From Pardosa pseudoannulata (taxonomy: Eukaryota; Arthropoda; Arachnida; Araneae; Lycosidae): a stretch of DNA of 64,000 nucleotides. Positions 50,151 to 64,000 of this stretch are shown here, in pieces. The notes below the pieces were generated by a model. That model did no database searches. It saw only the letters and a list, made by a program, of their open reading frames with translations, and was not told where the DNA came from. The translations under genes and the position numbers were made by a program. The stretch covers positions 519,501-583,500 of the forward strand of contig CM063509.1 of assembly GCA_032207245.1 (NCBI GenBank), in the 5' to 3' direction. Within the stretch, counting starts at the first letter, position 1, and each line of letters begins with the position of its first letter.

Positions 50151-53100
50151 GTAGGTCTTTTAAACACGAAGAGATTGATACTATATTTATTATAATTCAT
50201 TCTGTTTATAAGAGCAGAATCGCGAACGTGTAAATTTTCTTAATTTTAATTTTGCGATTTTTATTCTTTTTTCGGAAAAATACCCAAATAACTCCTATGA
50301 TTACTGTTGAAACATGGAACAATGCATATCACCGTGTAGGTCTATTAAAGACGAAGAGATTGATACTATATTTATTATAATTCATTCTGTTTATAAGAGC
50401 AGAATCGCGAACGTGTAAATTTCTTAATTTTAATTTTGCGTTTTTTATTCTTTTTTCGGAAAAATACCCAAATAACTCCTACATTTAATGTTGAAACATG
50501 GAACAATGCATATCACCGTGTAGGTCTATTAAAGACGAAGAGATTGATACTATATTTATTATAATTCATTCTGTTTATAAGAGCAGAATCGCGAACGTGT
50601 AAATTTTCTTAATTTTAATTTTGCGATTTTTATTCTTTTTTCGGAAAAATACCCAAATAACTCCTATATTTAATGTTGAAACATGGAACAATGCATATCA
50701 CCGTGTAGGTCTATTAAAGACGAAGAGATTGATACTATATTTATTATAATTCATTCTGTTTATAAGAGCAGAATAGCGAACGTGTAAATTTTCTTAATTT
50801 TAATTTTGCGATTTTTTATTCTTTTTTCGGAAAAATACCCAAAATAACTCCTGTGGATTACTGTTGAAACATGGAACAATGCATATCACCGTGTAGGTAT
50901 ATTAAAGACGAAGAGATTGATACTATATTTATTATAATTCATTCTGTTTATAAGAGCAGAATAGCGAACGTGTAAATTTTCTTAATTTTAATTTTGCGAT
51001 TTTTATTCTTTTTTCGGAAAAATACCCAAATAACTCCTATGATTACTGTTGAAACATGGAACAATGCATATCACCGTGTAGTTCTTTTAAAGACGAAGAG
51101 TTTGATACTATATTTATTATAATTCATTATGTTTATAAGAGCAGAATCGCGAACGTGTAAATTTTTTGCAGTTGATATTTGCGAATTTTCTGCTGTTTTC
51201 GGAAATATACCCAAATAACTCCTCCATTTTCTGTTGAAACATGGAACAATGCATATCACCGTGTAGGTCTATTAAAGACGAAGAGATTGATACTATATTT
51301 ATTATAATTCATTCTGTTTATAAGAGCAGAATCGCGAACGTGTAAATTTTCTTAATTTTAATTTTGCGATTTTTATTCTTTTTTCGGAAAAATACCCAAA
51401 TAACTCCTATGATTACTTTTGAAACATGGAACAATGCATATCACCGTGTAGGTCTATTAAAGACGAAGAGATTGATACTATATTTATTATAATTCTTTCT
51501 GTTTATAAGAGCAGAATCGCGAACGTGTACATTTTCTTAATTTTAATTTTGCGATTTTTAATTTTTTTCTGAAAAAAAACCCAAATATCTCCTATGATTA
51601 CTGGGTAAACATGGAACAATGCATATCACCGTGTAGGTCTATTAAAGACGAAGAGATTGATACTATATTTATTATAATTCATTCTGTTTATAAGAGCAGA
51701 ATCGCGAACGTGTAAATTTTCTTAATTTTAATTTTGCGATTTTTATTCTTTTTTCGGAAAAATATCCAAATAACTCCTGTGATTACTGTTGAAACATGGA
51801 ACAATGCATATCACCGTGTAGGTCTATTAAAGACGAAGAGATTGATACTATATTTATTATAATTCATTCTGTTTATAAGAGCAGAATCGCGAACGTGTAA
51901 ATTTTCTTAATTTTAATTTTGCGATTTTTATTCTTTTTTCGGAAAAATACCCAAATAACTCCTATGATTACTGTTGAAACATGGAACAATGCATATCACC
52001 GTGTAGGTCTATTAAAGACGAAGAGATTGATACTATATTTATTATAATTCATTCTGTTTATAAGAGCAGAATCGCGAACGTGTAAATTTTCTTAATTTTA
52101 ATTTTGCGGTTTTTTATTCTTTTTTCGGAAAAATACCCAAATAACTCCTCCATTTTCTGTTGAAACATGGAACAATGCATATCACCGTGTAGGTCTATTA
52201 AAGACGAAGAGATTGATACTATATTTTTTATAATTCATTCTGTTTATAAGAGCAGAATCGCGAACGTGTAAATTTTCTTAATTTTAATTTTGCAATTTTT
52301 CCGCTGTTTTTGGAAATATACCCAAATAACTCCTCAATTTACTGTTGAAACATGGAACAATGCATATCACCGTGTAGGTCTATTAAAGACGAAGAGATTG
52401 ATACTATATTTATTATAATTCATTCTGTTTATAAGAGCAGAATCGCGAACGTGTAAATTTTCTTATTTTTAATTTTGCGATTTTTATTCTTTTTTTCGGA
52501 AAAATACCCAAATAACTCCTATGATTACTGTTGAAACATGGAACAATGCATATCACCGTGTAGGTCTTTTAAAGACGAAGAGATTGATACTATATTTATT
52601 ATAATTCATTCTGTTTATAAGAGCAGAATCGCGAACGTGTAAATTTTCTTAATTTTAATTTTGCGATTTTTATTCTTTTTTCGGAAAAATACCCAAATAA
52701 CTCCTATGATTACTGTTGAAACATGGAACAATGCATATCACCGTGTAGGTCTATTAAAGACGAAGAGATTGATACTATATTTATTATAATTCATTCTGTT
52801 TATAAGAGCAGAATCGCGAACGTGTAAATTTTCTTAATTTTAATTTTGCGATTTTTATTCTTTTTCGGAAAAATACCCAAATAACTCCTATGATTACTGT
52901 TGAAACATGGAACAATGCATATCACCGTGTAGGTCTATTAAAGACGAAGAGATTGATACTATATTTATTATAATTCATTCTGTTTATAAGAGCAGAATCG
53001 CGAACGTGTAAATTTTCTTAATTTTAATTTTGCGAATTTTTATTCTTTTTTCGGAAATATACCCAAATAACTCCTCTGATTACTGTTGAAACATGGAAAA

Positions 53101-53372
53101 ATGCATATCACCGTGTAGGTCTATTAAAGACGAAGAGATTGATACTATATTTATTATAATTCATTCTGTTTATAAGAGCAGAATCGCGAAAGTGTAAATT
53201 TTCTGTAGTTGAATTTTGCGAATTTTCCACTGTTTTCGAAAATATACCCAAATAACTCCTCCATTTTCTGTTGAAACATGGAACAATGCATATCACCGTG
53301 TAGGTCTATTAAAGACGAAGAGATTGATACTATATTTATTATAATTCATTCTGTTTATAAGAGCAGAATCGC

Positions 53373-53386
53373 GAAAAAAAAAAAAA
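53373..53386. repeat. Short A-run insertion in a satellite unit
   Basis: The constant string GCGAACGTGTAAATTT is interrupted after GCG by a run of about 13 A before CGTG. It is a local homopolymer growth inside a normally invariant part of the unit. Confidence 0.85.
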
Positions 53387-56300
53387 CGTGTAAATTTTCT
53401 TAATTTTAATTTTTGCGTTTTTTATTCTTTTTTTCGGAAATATACCCAAATAACTCCTATGATTACTGTTGAAACATGGAACAATGCATATCACCGTGTA
53501 GGTCTATTAAAGACGAAGAGATTGATACTATATTTATTATAATTCATTCTGTTTATAAGAGCAGAATCGCGAACGTGTAAATTTTCTTAATTTTAAATTT
53601 GCGATTTTATTCTTTTTTCGGAAAAAAAATACCCAAATAACTCCTATGATTACTGTTGAAACATGGAACAATGCATATCACCGTGTAGGTCTATTAAAGA
53701 CGAAGAGATTGATACTATATTTATTATAATTCATTCTGTTTATAAGAGCAGAATCGCGAACGTGTAAATTTTTCTTAATTTTAAATTTTGCGATTTTTAT
53801 TCTTTTTTTTCGGAAAAATACCCAAATAACTCCTATGATTACTGTTGAAACATGGAACAATGCATATCACCGTGTAGGTCTATTAAAGACGAAGATATTG
53901 GATACTATATTTATTATAATTCATTCTGTTTATAAGAGCAGAATCGCGAACGTGTAAATTTTCTTAATTTTGAATTTTGCGACGATTTTTATTCTTTTTT
54001 CGGAAAAATACCCAAATAACTCCTGTGATTTTTACTGTTGAAACATGGAACAATGCATATCACACCGTGTAGGTCTATTAAAGACGAAGAGATTGATACT
54101 ATATTTATTATAATTCATTCTGTTTATAAGAGCAGAATCGCGAACGTGTAAATTTTCTTAATTTTAATTTTGCGATTTTTATTCTTTTTTCGGAAATATA
54201 CCCAAATAACTCCTCCATTTACTGTTGAAACATGGAACAATGCATATCACCGTGTAGGTCTATTAAAGACGAAGAGATTGATACTATATTTATTATAATT
54301 CATTCTGTTTATAAGAGCAGAATCGCGAACGTGTAAATTTTCTGTAGTTGAATTTTGCGAATTTTTATTCTTTTTTCGGAAATATACCCAAAATAACTCC
54401 TATCGTGATTACTGTTGAAACATGGAACAATGCATATCACCGTGTAGGTCTATTAAAGACGAAGAGATTGATACTATATTTATTATAATTCATTCTGTTT
54501 ATAAGAGCAGAATCGCGAACGTGTAAATTTTCTTAATTTTAATTTTGCGAATTTTCCGCTGTTTTCGGAAATATACCCAAATAACTCCTCCATATTACTG
54601 TTGAAACATAGAACAATGCATATCAAGGTGTAGGTCTATTAAAGACGAAGAGATTGATACTATATTTATTATAATTCATTCTGTTTATAAGAGCAGAATC
54701 GCGAACGTGTAAATTTTCTTAATTTTAATTTTGCGAATTTTCCGCTGTTTTCGGAAATATACCCAAAAAACTCCTATGATTACTGTTGAAACATAGAACA
54801 ATGCATATCAAGGTGTAGGTCTAATAAAGACGAAGAGATTGATACTATATTTATTATAATTCATTCTGTTTATAAGAGAAGAATCGCGAACGTGTAAATT
54901 TTCTTAATTTTAATTTCCTGCTGCGATTTTCCGCTGTTTTCGGAAATATACCCAAATAACTCCTCCATTTTCTGTTGAAACATGGAACAATGCATATCAC
55001 CGTGTAGCTCTCTTAAAGACGAAGAGATTGATACTATATTTATTATAATTCATTCTGTTTATAAGAGCAGAATCGCGAAAGTGTAAATTTTTCTGTAAAT
55101 TTAATTTTGCGTTTTTTATTCTTTTTTCGGAAATATACCCAAATAACTCCTGTGATTACTGTTGAAACATGGAACAATGCATATCACCGTGTAGGTCTAT
55201 TAAAGACGAAGAGATTGATACTATATTTATTATAATTCATTCTGTTTATAAGAGCAGAATCGCGAAAGTGTAAATTTTCTTAATTTTAATTTTGCGTTTT
55301 TTATTCTTTTTTCGGAAAAAATTACCCAAATAACTCCTATGATTACTGTTGAAACATGGAACAATGCATATCACCGTGTAGGTCTATTAAAGACGAAGAG
55401 ATTGATACTATATTTATTATAATTCATTCTGTTTATAAGAGCAGAATCGCGAACGTGTAAATTTTCTTAATTTTAATTTTGCGAATTTTATTATTCTTTT
55501 TTCGGAAAAATACCCAAATAACTCCTATGATTACTGTTGAAACATGGAACAATGCATATCACCGTGTAGGTCTATTAAAGACGAAGAGATTGATACTATA
55601 TTTATTATAATTCATTCTGTTTATAAGAGCAGAATCGCGAACGTGTAAATTTTCTGTAGTTGAATTTTGCGAATTTTCCGCTGTTTTCGGAAATATACCC
55701 AAATAACTCCTCCATGTTCTGTTGAAACATGGAACAATGCATATCACCGTGTAGGTCTTTTAAAGACGAGGAGATTGATACTATATTTATTATAATTCAT
55801 TCTGTTTATAAGAGCAGAATCGCGAACGTGTAAATTTTCTTAATTTTAATTTTGCGAATTTTCCGCTGTTTTCGGAAAAATACCCAAATAACTCCTCCAT
55901 TTTCTGTTGAAACATGGAACAATGCATATCACCGTGTAGGTCTATTTAAGACGAAGAGATTGATACTATATTTATTATAATTCATTCTGTTTATAAGAGC
56001 AGAATCGCGAGAACGTGTGTAAAATTTTCTTAATTTTAATTTTGCGATTTTTATTCTTTTTTTCGGAAAAATACCCAAATAACCTCCTGATGGATTACTG
56101 TTGAAACATGGAACAATGCATATCACCGTGTAGGTCTATTAAAGACGAAGAGATTGATACTATATTTATTATAATTCATTCTGTTTATAAGAGCAGAATC
56201 GCGAACGTGTAAATTTTCTTAATTTTAATTTTGCGATTTTTATTCTTTGTTTTCGGAAATTATACCCAAATAAACTCCTCCATAGATTACTGTTGAAACA

Positions 56301-59300
56301 TGGAACAATGCATATCACCGTGTAGGTCTATTAAAGACGAAGAGATTGATACTATATTTATTATAATTCATTCTGTTTATAAGAGCAGAATCGCGAACGT
56401 GTAAATTTTCTTAATTTTAATTTTTCGATTTTTATTCTTTTTTCGGAAATATACCCAAATAACTCCTACATTTACTGTTGAAACATGGAACAATGCATAT
56501 CACCGTGTAGGTCTATTAAAGACGAAGAGATTGATACTATATTTATTATAATTCATTCTGTTTATAAGAGCAGAATCGCGAACGTGTAAATTTTCTTCTT
56601 AATTTTAATTTTGCGATTTTTATTCTTTTTTCGGAAATATACCCAAATAACTCCTACATTTTCTGTTGAAACATGGAACAATGCATATCACCGTGTAGGT
56701 CTTTTAAAGACGAAGAGATTGATACTATATTTATTATAATTCATTCTGTTTATAAGAGCAGAATCGCGAACGTGTAAATTTTCTTAATTTTAATTTTGCG
56801 ATTTTTATTCTTTTTTCCGAAATGCCCCAATAACTCCTATGATTACTGTTGAAACATGGAACAATGCATATCACCGTGTAGGTCTATTAAAGACGAAGAG
56901 ATTGATACTATATTTATTATAATTCATTCTGTTTATAAGAGCAGAATCGCGAACGTGTAAATTTTCTTAATTTTAATTTTGCGAATTTTTCATCTTTTTT
57001 CGGAAAAATACCCAAAATAACTCCTCCATTTACTGTTGAAACATGGAACAATGCATATCACCGTGTAGGTCTATTAAAGACGAAGAGATTGATACTATAT
57101 TTATTATAATTCATTCTGTTTATAAGAGCAGAATAGCGAACGTGTAAATTTTCTTAATTTTAATTTTGCGAATTTTATTCTTCTTTTTCGGAAAAATACC
57201 CAAATAACTCCTATGATTACTGTTGAAACATTTAACAATGCATATCACCGTGTAGGTCTATTAAAGACGAAGAGATTGATACTATATTTATTATAATTCA
57301 TTCTGTTTATAAGAGCAGAATCGCGAACGTGTAAATTTTCTTATTTTTGAATTTTGCGTAATTTTTATTCTTTTTTCGAAAAATACCCCAAATAACTCCT
57401 GTGATTACTGTTGAAACATGGAACAATGCATATCACCGTGTAGGTCTATTAAAGACGAAGAGATTGATACTATATTTATTATAATTCCTTCTGTTTATAA
57501 CAGCAGAATCGCGAACGTGAAAATTTTCTTAATTTTAATTTTGCGATTTTTATTCTTTTTTCGGAAATATACCCAAATAACTCCTGTGATTACTGTTGAA
57601 ACATGGAACAATGCATATCACCGTGTAGGTCTATTAAAGACGAAGAGATTGATACTATATTTATTATAATTCATTCTGTTTATAAGAGCAGAATCGCGAA
57701 CGTGTAAATTTTCTTAATTTTAATTTTGCGATTTTTATTCTTTTTTCGGAAATATACCCAAATAACTCCTATGATTACTGTTGAAACATGGAACAATGCA
57801 TATCACCGTGTAGGTCTATTAAAGACGAAGAGATTGATACTATATTTATTATAATTCATTCTGTTTATAAGAGCAGAATCGCGAACGTGTAAATTTTCTT
57901 AATTTTAACTTTGCGATTTTTATTCTTTTTTCTGAAATATACCCAAATAACTCCTATGTTTAATGTTGAAACATGGAACAATGCATATCACCGTGTAGGT
58001 CTATTAAAGACGAAGAGATTGATACTATATTTATTATAATTCATTCTGTTTATAAGAGCAGAATCGCGAACGTGTAAATTTTCTTAATTTTAATTTTGCG
58101 ATTTTTATTCTTTTTTCGGAAAATATACCCAAATAACTCCTCCATTTACTGTTGAAACATGGAACAATGCATATCACCGTGTAGGTCTATTAAAGACGAA
58201 GAGATTGATACTATATTTATTATAATTCATTCTGTTTATAAGAGCAGAATCGCGAACGTGTAAATTTTCTTAATTTTAATTTCGCAATTTTTCATCTTTT
58301 TTCGGAAATATACCCAAATAACTAATATATTTACTGTTCAAACATAGAACAAATCATACCACCGTGTAGTTGTCTAAAAGACGAAGAGATTGATACTATA
58401 TTTATTATAATTCATTCTGTTTATAAGAGCAGAATCGCGAACGTGTAAATTTTCTGTAGTTGAATTTTGCGAATTTTCCGCTGTTTTCGGAAATATACCC
58501 AAATAACTCCTCCATTTACTGTTGAAACATGGAACAATGCATATCACCGTGTAGGTCTATTAAAGACGAAGAGATTGATACTATATTTATTATAATTCAT
58601 TCTGTTTATAAGAGCAGAATCGCGAACGTGTAAATTTTCTGTAGTTGAATTTTGCGAATTTTCCGCTGTTTTCGGAAATATACCCAAATAACTCCTCCAT
58701 TTTCTGTTGAAACATGGAACAATGCATATCACCGTGTAGGTCTATTAAAGACGAAGAGATTGATACTATATTTATTATAATTCATTCTGTTTATAAGAGC
58801 AGAATCGCGAACGTGTAAAATTTCTTAATTTTAATTTTTCGATTTTTATTTTTTTTTTCAGAAAAATACCCAAATAACTCCTCCATTTTCTGTTGAAACA
58901 TGGAACAATGCATATCACCGTGTAGGTCTATTAAAGACGAAGAGATTGATACTATATTTATTATAATTCATTCTGTTTATAAGAGCAGAATCGCGAACGT
59001 GTAAATTTTCTTAATTTTAATTTTGCGATTTTTATTCTTTTTTCGGAAAAATACCCAAATAACTCCTATGATTACTGTTGAAACATGGAACAATGAATAT
59101 CACCGTGTAGGTCTATTAAGACGAAGAGATTGATTACTATATTTATTATAATTCATTCTGTTTATAAGAGCAGAATCGCGAAAGTGTAAATTTTCTGTAG
59201 TTGAATTTTGCGAATTTTCCGCTGTTTTCGGAAATATACCCAAAATAACTCCTCCATTTTCTGTTGAAACATGGAACAATGCATATCACCGTGTAGGTCT

Positions 59301-61673
59301 ATTAAAGACGAAGAGATTGATACTATATTTATTATAATTCATTCTGTTTATAAGAGCAGAATCGCGAACGTGTAAATTTTCTTAATTTTAATTTTGCGAT
59401 TTTTATTCTTTTTTCGGAAATATACCCAAATAACTCCTCCATTTTCTGTTGAAACATGGAACAATGCATATCACCGTGTAGGTCTATTAAAGACGAAGAG
59501 ATTGATACTATATTTATTATAATTCATTCTGTTTATAAGAGCAGAATCGCGAAAGTGTAAATTTTCTTAATTTTAATTTTGGGTATTTTATTGTTTTTTC
59601 GGAAAAGAACCCAAATAACTCCTATGATTACTGTTTTTTGTAAAACATGGGAACAATGCATATCACCGTGTAGGTCTTTTAAAGACGAAGAGATTGATAC
59701 TATATTTATTATAATTCATTCTGTTTATAAGAGCAGAATCGCGAACGTGGTAAATTTTCTTAATTTTAATTTTGCGAATTTTTATTCTTTTTTCGGAAAT
59801 ATACCTAAATAACTCCTCCATTTTCTGTTGAAACATGGAACAATGCATATCAACGTGTAGGTCTATTAAAGACGAAGAGATTGATACTATATTTATTATA
59901 ATTCATTCTGTTTATAAGAGCATAATCGCGAAAGTGTAAATTTTCTGTAGTTGAATTTTGGGTTTTTTATTCTTTTTTCGGAAATATACCCAAATAACTC
60001 CTTTATTTTCTGTTGAAACATGGAACAATGCATATCACCGTGTAGGTCTCTTAAAGACGAAGAGATTGATACTATATTTATTATAATTCATTCTGTTTAT
60101 AAGAGCAGAATCGCGAACGTGTAAATTTTCTTAATTTTAATTTCGAGATTTTTCCTTTTTTTTTTTCGGAAATATACTGAAGTAACTCCTATATTTACTG
60201 TTGAAACATGGAACAATGCATATCACCGTGTAGGTCTATTAAAGACGAAGAGATTGATACTATATTTATTATAATTCATTCTGTTTATAAGAGCAGAATC
60301 GCGAACGTGTAAATTTTCTTAATTTTAATTTTGCGAATTTTATTCTTTTTTCGGAAAAAATACCCCAAAATAACTCCCTGTGATTACTGTTGAAACATGG
60401 AACAATGCATATCACCGTGTAGGTCTATTAAAGACGAAGAGATTGATACTATATTTATTATAATTCATTCTGTTTATAAGAGCAGAATCGCGAACGTGTA
60501 AATTTTCTTAATTTTAATTTTGCGATTTTTATTCTTTTTTCGGAAATATACCCAAATAACTCCTGTGATTACTGTTGAAACATGGAACAATGCATATCAC
60601 CGTGTAGGTCTATTAAAGACGAAGAGATTGATACTATATTTATTATAATTCATTCTGTTTATAAGAGCAGAGAATCGCGAACGTGTAAATTTTCTTAATT
60701 TTAAATTTTGCGATTTTTAATTCTTTTTTCGGAAAAAATACCCAAATAACTCCTGTGATTACTGTTGAAACATGGAACAATGCATATCACCGTGTAGGTC
60801 TATTAAAGACGAAGAGATTGATACTATATTTATTATAATTCATTCTGTTTATAAGAGCAGAATCGCGAACGTGTAAATTTTCTTAATTTTAATTTTGCGA
60901 TTTTTCCGCTGTTTTCGGAAATATACCCAAATAACTCCTATGATTACTGTTGAAACATGGAACAATGCATATCACCGTGTAGGTCTATTAAAGACGAAGA
61001 GATTGATACTATATTTATTATAATTCATTCTGTTTATAAGAGCAGAATCGCGAACGTGTAAATTTTCTTAATTTTAATTTTGCGTTTTTTATTCTTTTTT
61101 CGTAAATATACCCAAATAACACCTATGATTACTGTTGAAACATGGAACAATGCATATCACCGTGTAGGTCTTTTTAAGACGAAGGGTTTGATACTATATT
61201 TATTATAATTCATTCTGTTTATAAGAGCAGAATCGCGAACGTGTAAATTTTCTTAATTTTAATTTTGCGATTTTTCCGCTGTTTTCGGAAATATACCCAA
61301 ATAACTCCTCCATTTTCTGTTGAAACATGGAACAATGCATATCACCGTGTAGGTCTATTAAAGACGAAGAGATTGATACTATATTTATTATAATTCATTC
61401 TGTTTATAAGAGCAGAATCGCGAACGTGTAAATTTTCTTAATTTTAATTTTGCGTATTTTTTATTCTTTTTTCGGAAATATACCCAAATAACTCCTCCAT
61501 TTACTGTTGAAACATGGAACAATGCATATCACCGTGTAGGTCTATTAAAGACGAAGAGATTGATACTATATTTATTATAATTCATTCTGTTTATAAGAGC
61601 AGAATCGCGAACGTGTAAATTTTCTAAATTTTAATTTTGCGATTTTTATTCTTTTTTCGGAAAAATACCCAAA

Positions 61674-61773
61674 NNNNNNNNNNNNNNNNNNNNNNNNNNN
61701 NNNNNNNNNNNNNNNNNNNNNNNNNNNNNNNNNNNNNNNNNNNNNNNNNNNNNNNNNNNNNNNNNNNNNNNNN
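61674..61773. other. Assembly gap, exactly 100 N, at an orientation change
   Basis: Exactly 100 N. Satellite on the left is in minus orientation with mixed A2/B/hybrid units; satellite on the right is in + orientation and only subfamily B. The gap size is a placeholder and the join is not evidence of true adjacency. Confidence 0.98.
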
Positions 61774-64000
61774 ACTCTTCGTCTTTAAAAGACCTACACG
61801 GTGATATGCATTGTTCCATGTTCCAACAGAAAATGGAGGAGTTATTTGGGTATATTTCCGAAAACAGCGGAAAATTCGCAAAATTCAACTACAGAAAATT
61901 TACACGTTCGCGATTCTGCTCTTATAAACAGAATAAATTATAAAAAATATAGTATCAATCTCTTCGTCTTTAAGAGACCTACACGGTGATATGCATTGTT
62001 CCATGTTTCAACAGAAAATGGAGGAGTTATTTGGGTATATTTCCGAAAACAGCGGAAAATTCGCAAAATTCAACTACAGAAAATTTACACGTTCGCGATT
62101 CTGCTCTTATAAACAGAATGAATTATAATAAATATAGTATCAATCTCTTCGTCTTTAAGAGACCTACACGGTGATATGCATTGTTCCATGTTTCAACAGA
62201 AAATGCAGGAGTTATTTGGGTATATTTCCGAAAACAGCGGAAAATTCGCAAAATTCAACTACAGAAAATTTACACGTTCGCGATTCTGCTCTTATAAACA
62301 GAATAAATTATATAAAATATAGTATCAATCTCTTCGTCTTTAAGAGACCTACACGGTGACATGCATTCTTCCATGTTTCAACAGAAAATGGAGGAGTTAT
62401 TTGGGTATATTTCCGAAAACAGCGGAAAATTCGCAAAATTCAACTACAGAAAATTTACACTTTCACGATTCTGCTCTTATAAACAGAATGAATTATAAAA
62501 AATATAGCATCAAACTCTTCGTCTTTAAAAGACTTACACGGTGATATGCATTGTTCCATGTTTCAACAGAAAATGGAGGAGTTATTTGGGTATATTTCCG
62601 AAAACAGCGGAAAATTCGCAAAATTCAACTACAGAAAAATTACATGTTCGCGATTCTGCTCTTATAAACAGAATGAATTATAATAAATATAGTATCAATC
62701 TCTTCGTCTTTAAAAGACCTACACGGTGATATGCATTGTTCCATGTTTCAACAGAAAATGGAGGAGTTATTTGGGTATATTTCCGAAAACAGCGGAAAAT
62801 TCGCAAAATTCAACTACAGAAAATTTACACGTTCGCGATTCTGCTCTTATAAACATAATGAATTATAAAATATAGAATCAATCCCTTCGTCTTTAAAAGA
62901 CCTACACGGTGATATGCATTGTTCCATGTTTCAACAGAAAATGGAGGAGTTATTTGGGTATATTTCCGAAAACAGCGGAAAATTCGCAAAATTCAACTAC
63001 AGAAAAATTTACACGTTCGCGATTCTGCTCTTATAAACAGAATGAATTATTATAAATATAGTATTAATCCCTTCGTATTTAAAAGACCTACACGGTGATA
63101 TGCATTGTTCCATGTTTCAACAGAAAATGGATTAGTTATTTGGGTATATTTCCGAAAACAGCGGAAAATTCGCAAAATTCAACTACAGAAAATTTACACT
63201 TTCGCGATTCTGCTCTTATAAACAGAATGAATTATAATAATATAGTATCAATCTCTTCGTCTTTAAGAGACCTACACGTTGATATGCATTGTTCCATGTT
63301 TCAACAGAAAATGGAGGAGTTATTTGGGTATATTTCCGAAAACAGCGGAAAATTCGCAAAATTCAACTACAGAAAATTTACACTTTCGCGATTCTGCTCT
63401 TATAAACATAATGAATTATAATAAATATAGTATCAATCTCTTCGTCTTTAAAAGACCTACACGGTGATATGCATTGTTCCATATTTCAACAGAAAATGGA
63501 GGAGTTATTTGGGTATATTTCCGAAAACAGCGGAAAATTCGCAAAATTCAACTACAGAAAATTTACACGTTCGCGATTCTGCTCTTATAAACATAATGAA
63601 TTATAAAAAAATATAGTATCAAACTCTTCGTCTTTAAAAGACCTACACGGTGATATGCATTGTTCCAAGTTTCAACAGAAAATGGAGGAGTTATTTGGGT
63701 ATATTTCCGAAAACAGCGGAAAATTCGCAAAATTCAACTACAGAAAATTTACACTTTCGCGATTCTGCTCTTATAAACAGAATGAATTATAATAATATAG
63801 TATCAATCTCTTCGTCTTTAAGAGACCTACACGTTGATATGCATTGTTCCATGTTTCAACAGAAAATGGAGGAGTTATTTGGGTATATTTCCGAAAACAG
63901 CGGAAAATTCGCAAAATTCAACTACAGAAAATTTACACGTTCGCGATTCTGCTCTTATAAACAGAATGAATTATAATAAATATAGTATCAATCTCTTCGT
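61774..64000 (+). repeat. 185-bp satellite, + orientation array, subfamily B only
   Basis: About 12 units, spaced 185 bp (GTGATATGC at 61986, 62171, 62356 and 62541) with one or two 184-bp units near 63.2 and 63.8 kb. All carry GAAAATGGAGGAG, CGAAAACAGCGGAAAATTCG and CAACTACAGAAAATTT. The base after CTTTAA is A or G where subfamily A has T. No inverted self-fragments are present. The array runs off the end of the window. Confidence 0.97.

Larger units (their letters stand above)
40241..61673 (-). repeat. 185-bp satellite, minus-orientation array, mixed subfamilies
   Basis: Units read as CCGTGTAGGTCTATTAAAGA..CATTCTGTTTATAAGAGCAG..GCGAACGTGTAAATTTTC, the reverse complement of the first array, with the same period of about 185 bp. 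Three subfamilies are interleaved: A1 (GCGTTTTTTATTC), common at 41-43 kb; A2 (GCGATTTTTATTC, ACTCCTATGATTACTG), common at 43-61 kb; and B (CTGTAGTTGAATTTTGCGAA, CCGCTGTTTTCGG, CCTCCATTTTCTG), concentrated at 47.2-50.1 kb and scattered elsewhere. Unlike the + array, inverted self-fragments are nearly absent here. Small indels in homopolymers are common. Confidence 0.97.

Noticed and set aside
40440..61600. Short frame MEQCISPCRSIKDEEIDTIF.. recurring in every unit
   Set aside because: It follows from conservation of the constant block at DNA level; 34 codons, no motif, no start context, and it is present on whichever strand the unit happens to lie.
61990..62130. Subfamily B also holds an ATG frame of about 45 codons (MFQQKMEELFGYISEN..) that looks protein-like
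   Set aside because: Subfamily A closes this frame with TAA right after the CAACAG codons and opens a different one; no single frame is preserved among subfamilies, so selection for protein is not supported. A transcript test would reopen it.
61801..63976. Chain of 62-codon frames, one per subfamily B unit, overlapping by 4 bases (GTGA)
   Set aside because: They start at GTG, not ATG, in what appears to be a eukaryote. They repeat only because the 185-bp unit (61 codons plus 2 bases) closes at TGA and reopens at the overlapping GTG. In subfamily A the same frame is closed early by a TAA in GAATAA.
11155..64000. Resemblance to a CRISPR array (regular repeats)
   Set aside because: The whole 185 bp is repeated, there are no unique spacers, no cas genes, and the context is eukaryotic.

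Overview
The window looks like a piece of an AT-rich animal genome, most likely an arthropod (an arachnid would fit, but nothing here proves it). The evidence is a decayed Helitron, a TTAA-flanked piggyBac-type element, no compact gene order, and a very large satellite array. No intact protein-coding gene is visible. All function assigned below rests on reading the sequence only; no database search was possible.

Layout. 1-11054 is unique-looking, AT-rich DNA with scattered old transposon debris. It holds a diverged tandem repeat (951-1190), a small perfect hairpin (1339-1360), a frame-broken Helitron Rep/helicase pseudogene on the + strand (2209-4935), a dispersed GGGAACCT-type motif repeat (5231-5567), a stable-looking hairpin (6128-6174), one candidate 5' coding exon with a membrane segment (6559-6709), two TA microsatellites (6842-6957), and a 976-bp non-autonomous piggyBac-like element (9852-10835) that contains a GC-rich, hAT-like fragment. 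A fixed 100-N scaffold gap (11055-11154) separates this from the satellite.

11155-64000 is a satellite with a 185-bp unit, about 285 unit lengths in this window, about 29% GC. It falls in four parts. 11155 to about 35.4 kb is a head-to-tail array in the + orientation, very homogeneous, but peppered with short inverted pieces of the same unit. About 35.4-40.2 kb is a scrambled zone where orientation reverses. 40.2-61.67 kb is a head-to-tail array in the opposite orientation with several subfamilies mixed together. After a second 100-N gap, 61774-64000 is again + orientation and made only of subfamily B.

Each unit has a constant block of about 121 bp and a variable block of about 64 bp. Subfamilies A1, A2 and B differ almost only in the variable block, yet they keep the same spacing of A-tracts there (starts 10 and 9 bp apart), which predicts curved DNA. 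The inverted self-fragments also sit mostly in this block. Whether the inversions and fold-backs are real chromosome structure (for example a centromeric or heterochromatic inverted array) or products of long-read chimerism and consensus errors cannot be decided from the sequence. The 45.1-47.1 kb stretch in particular reads like unpolished sequence.
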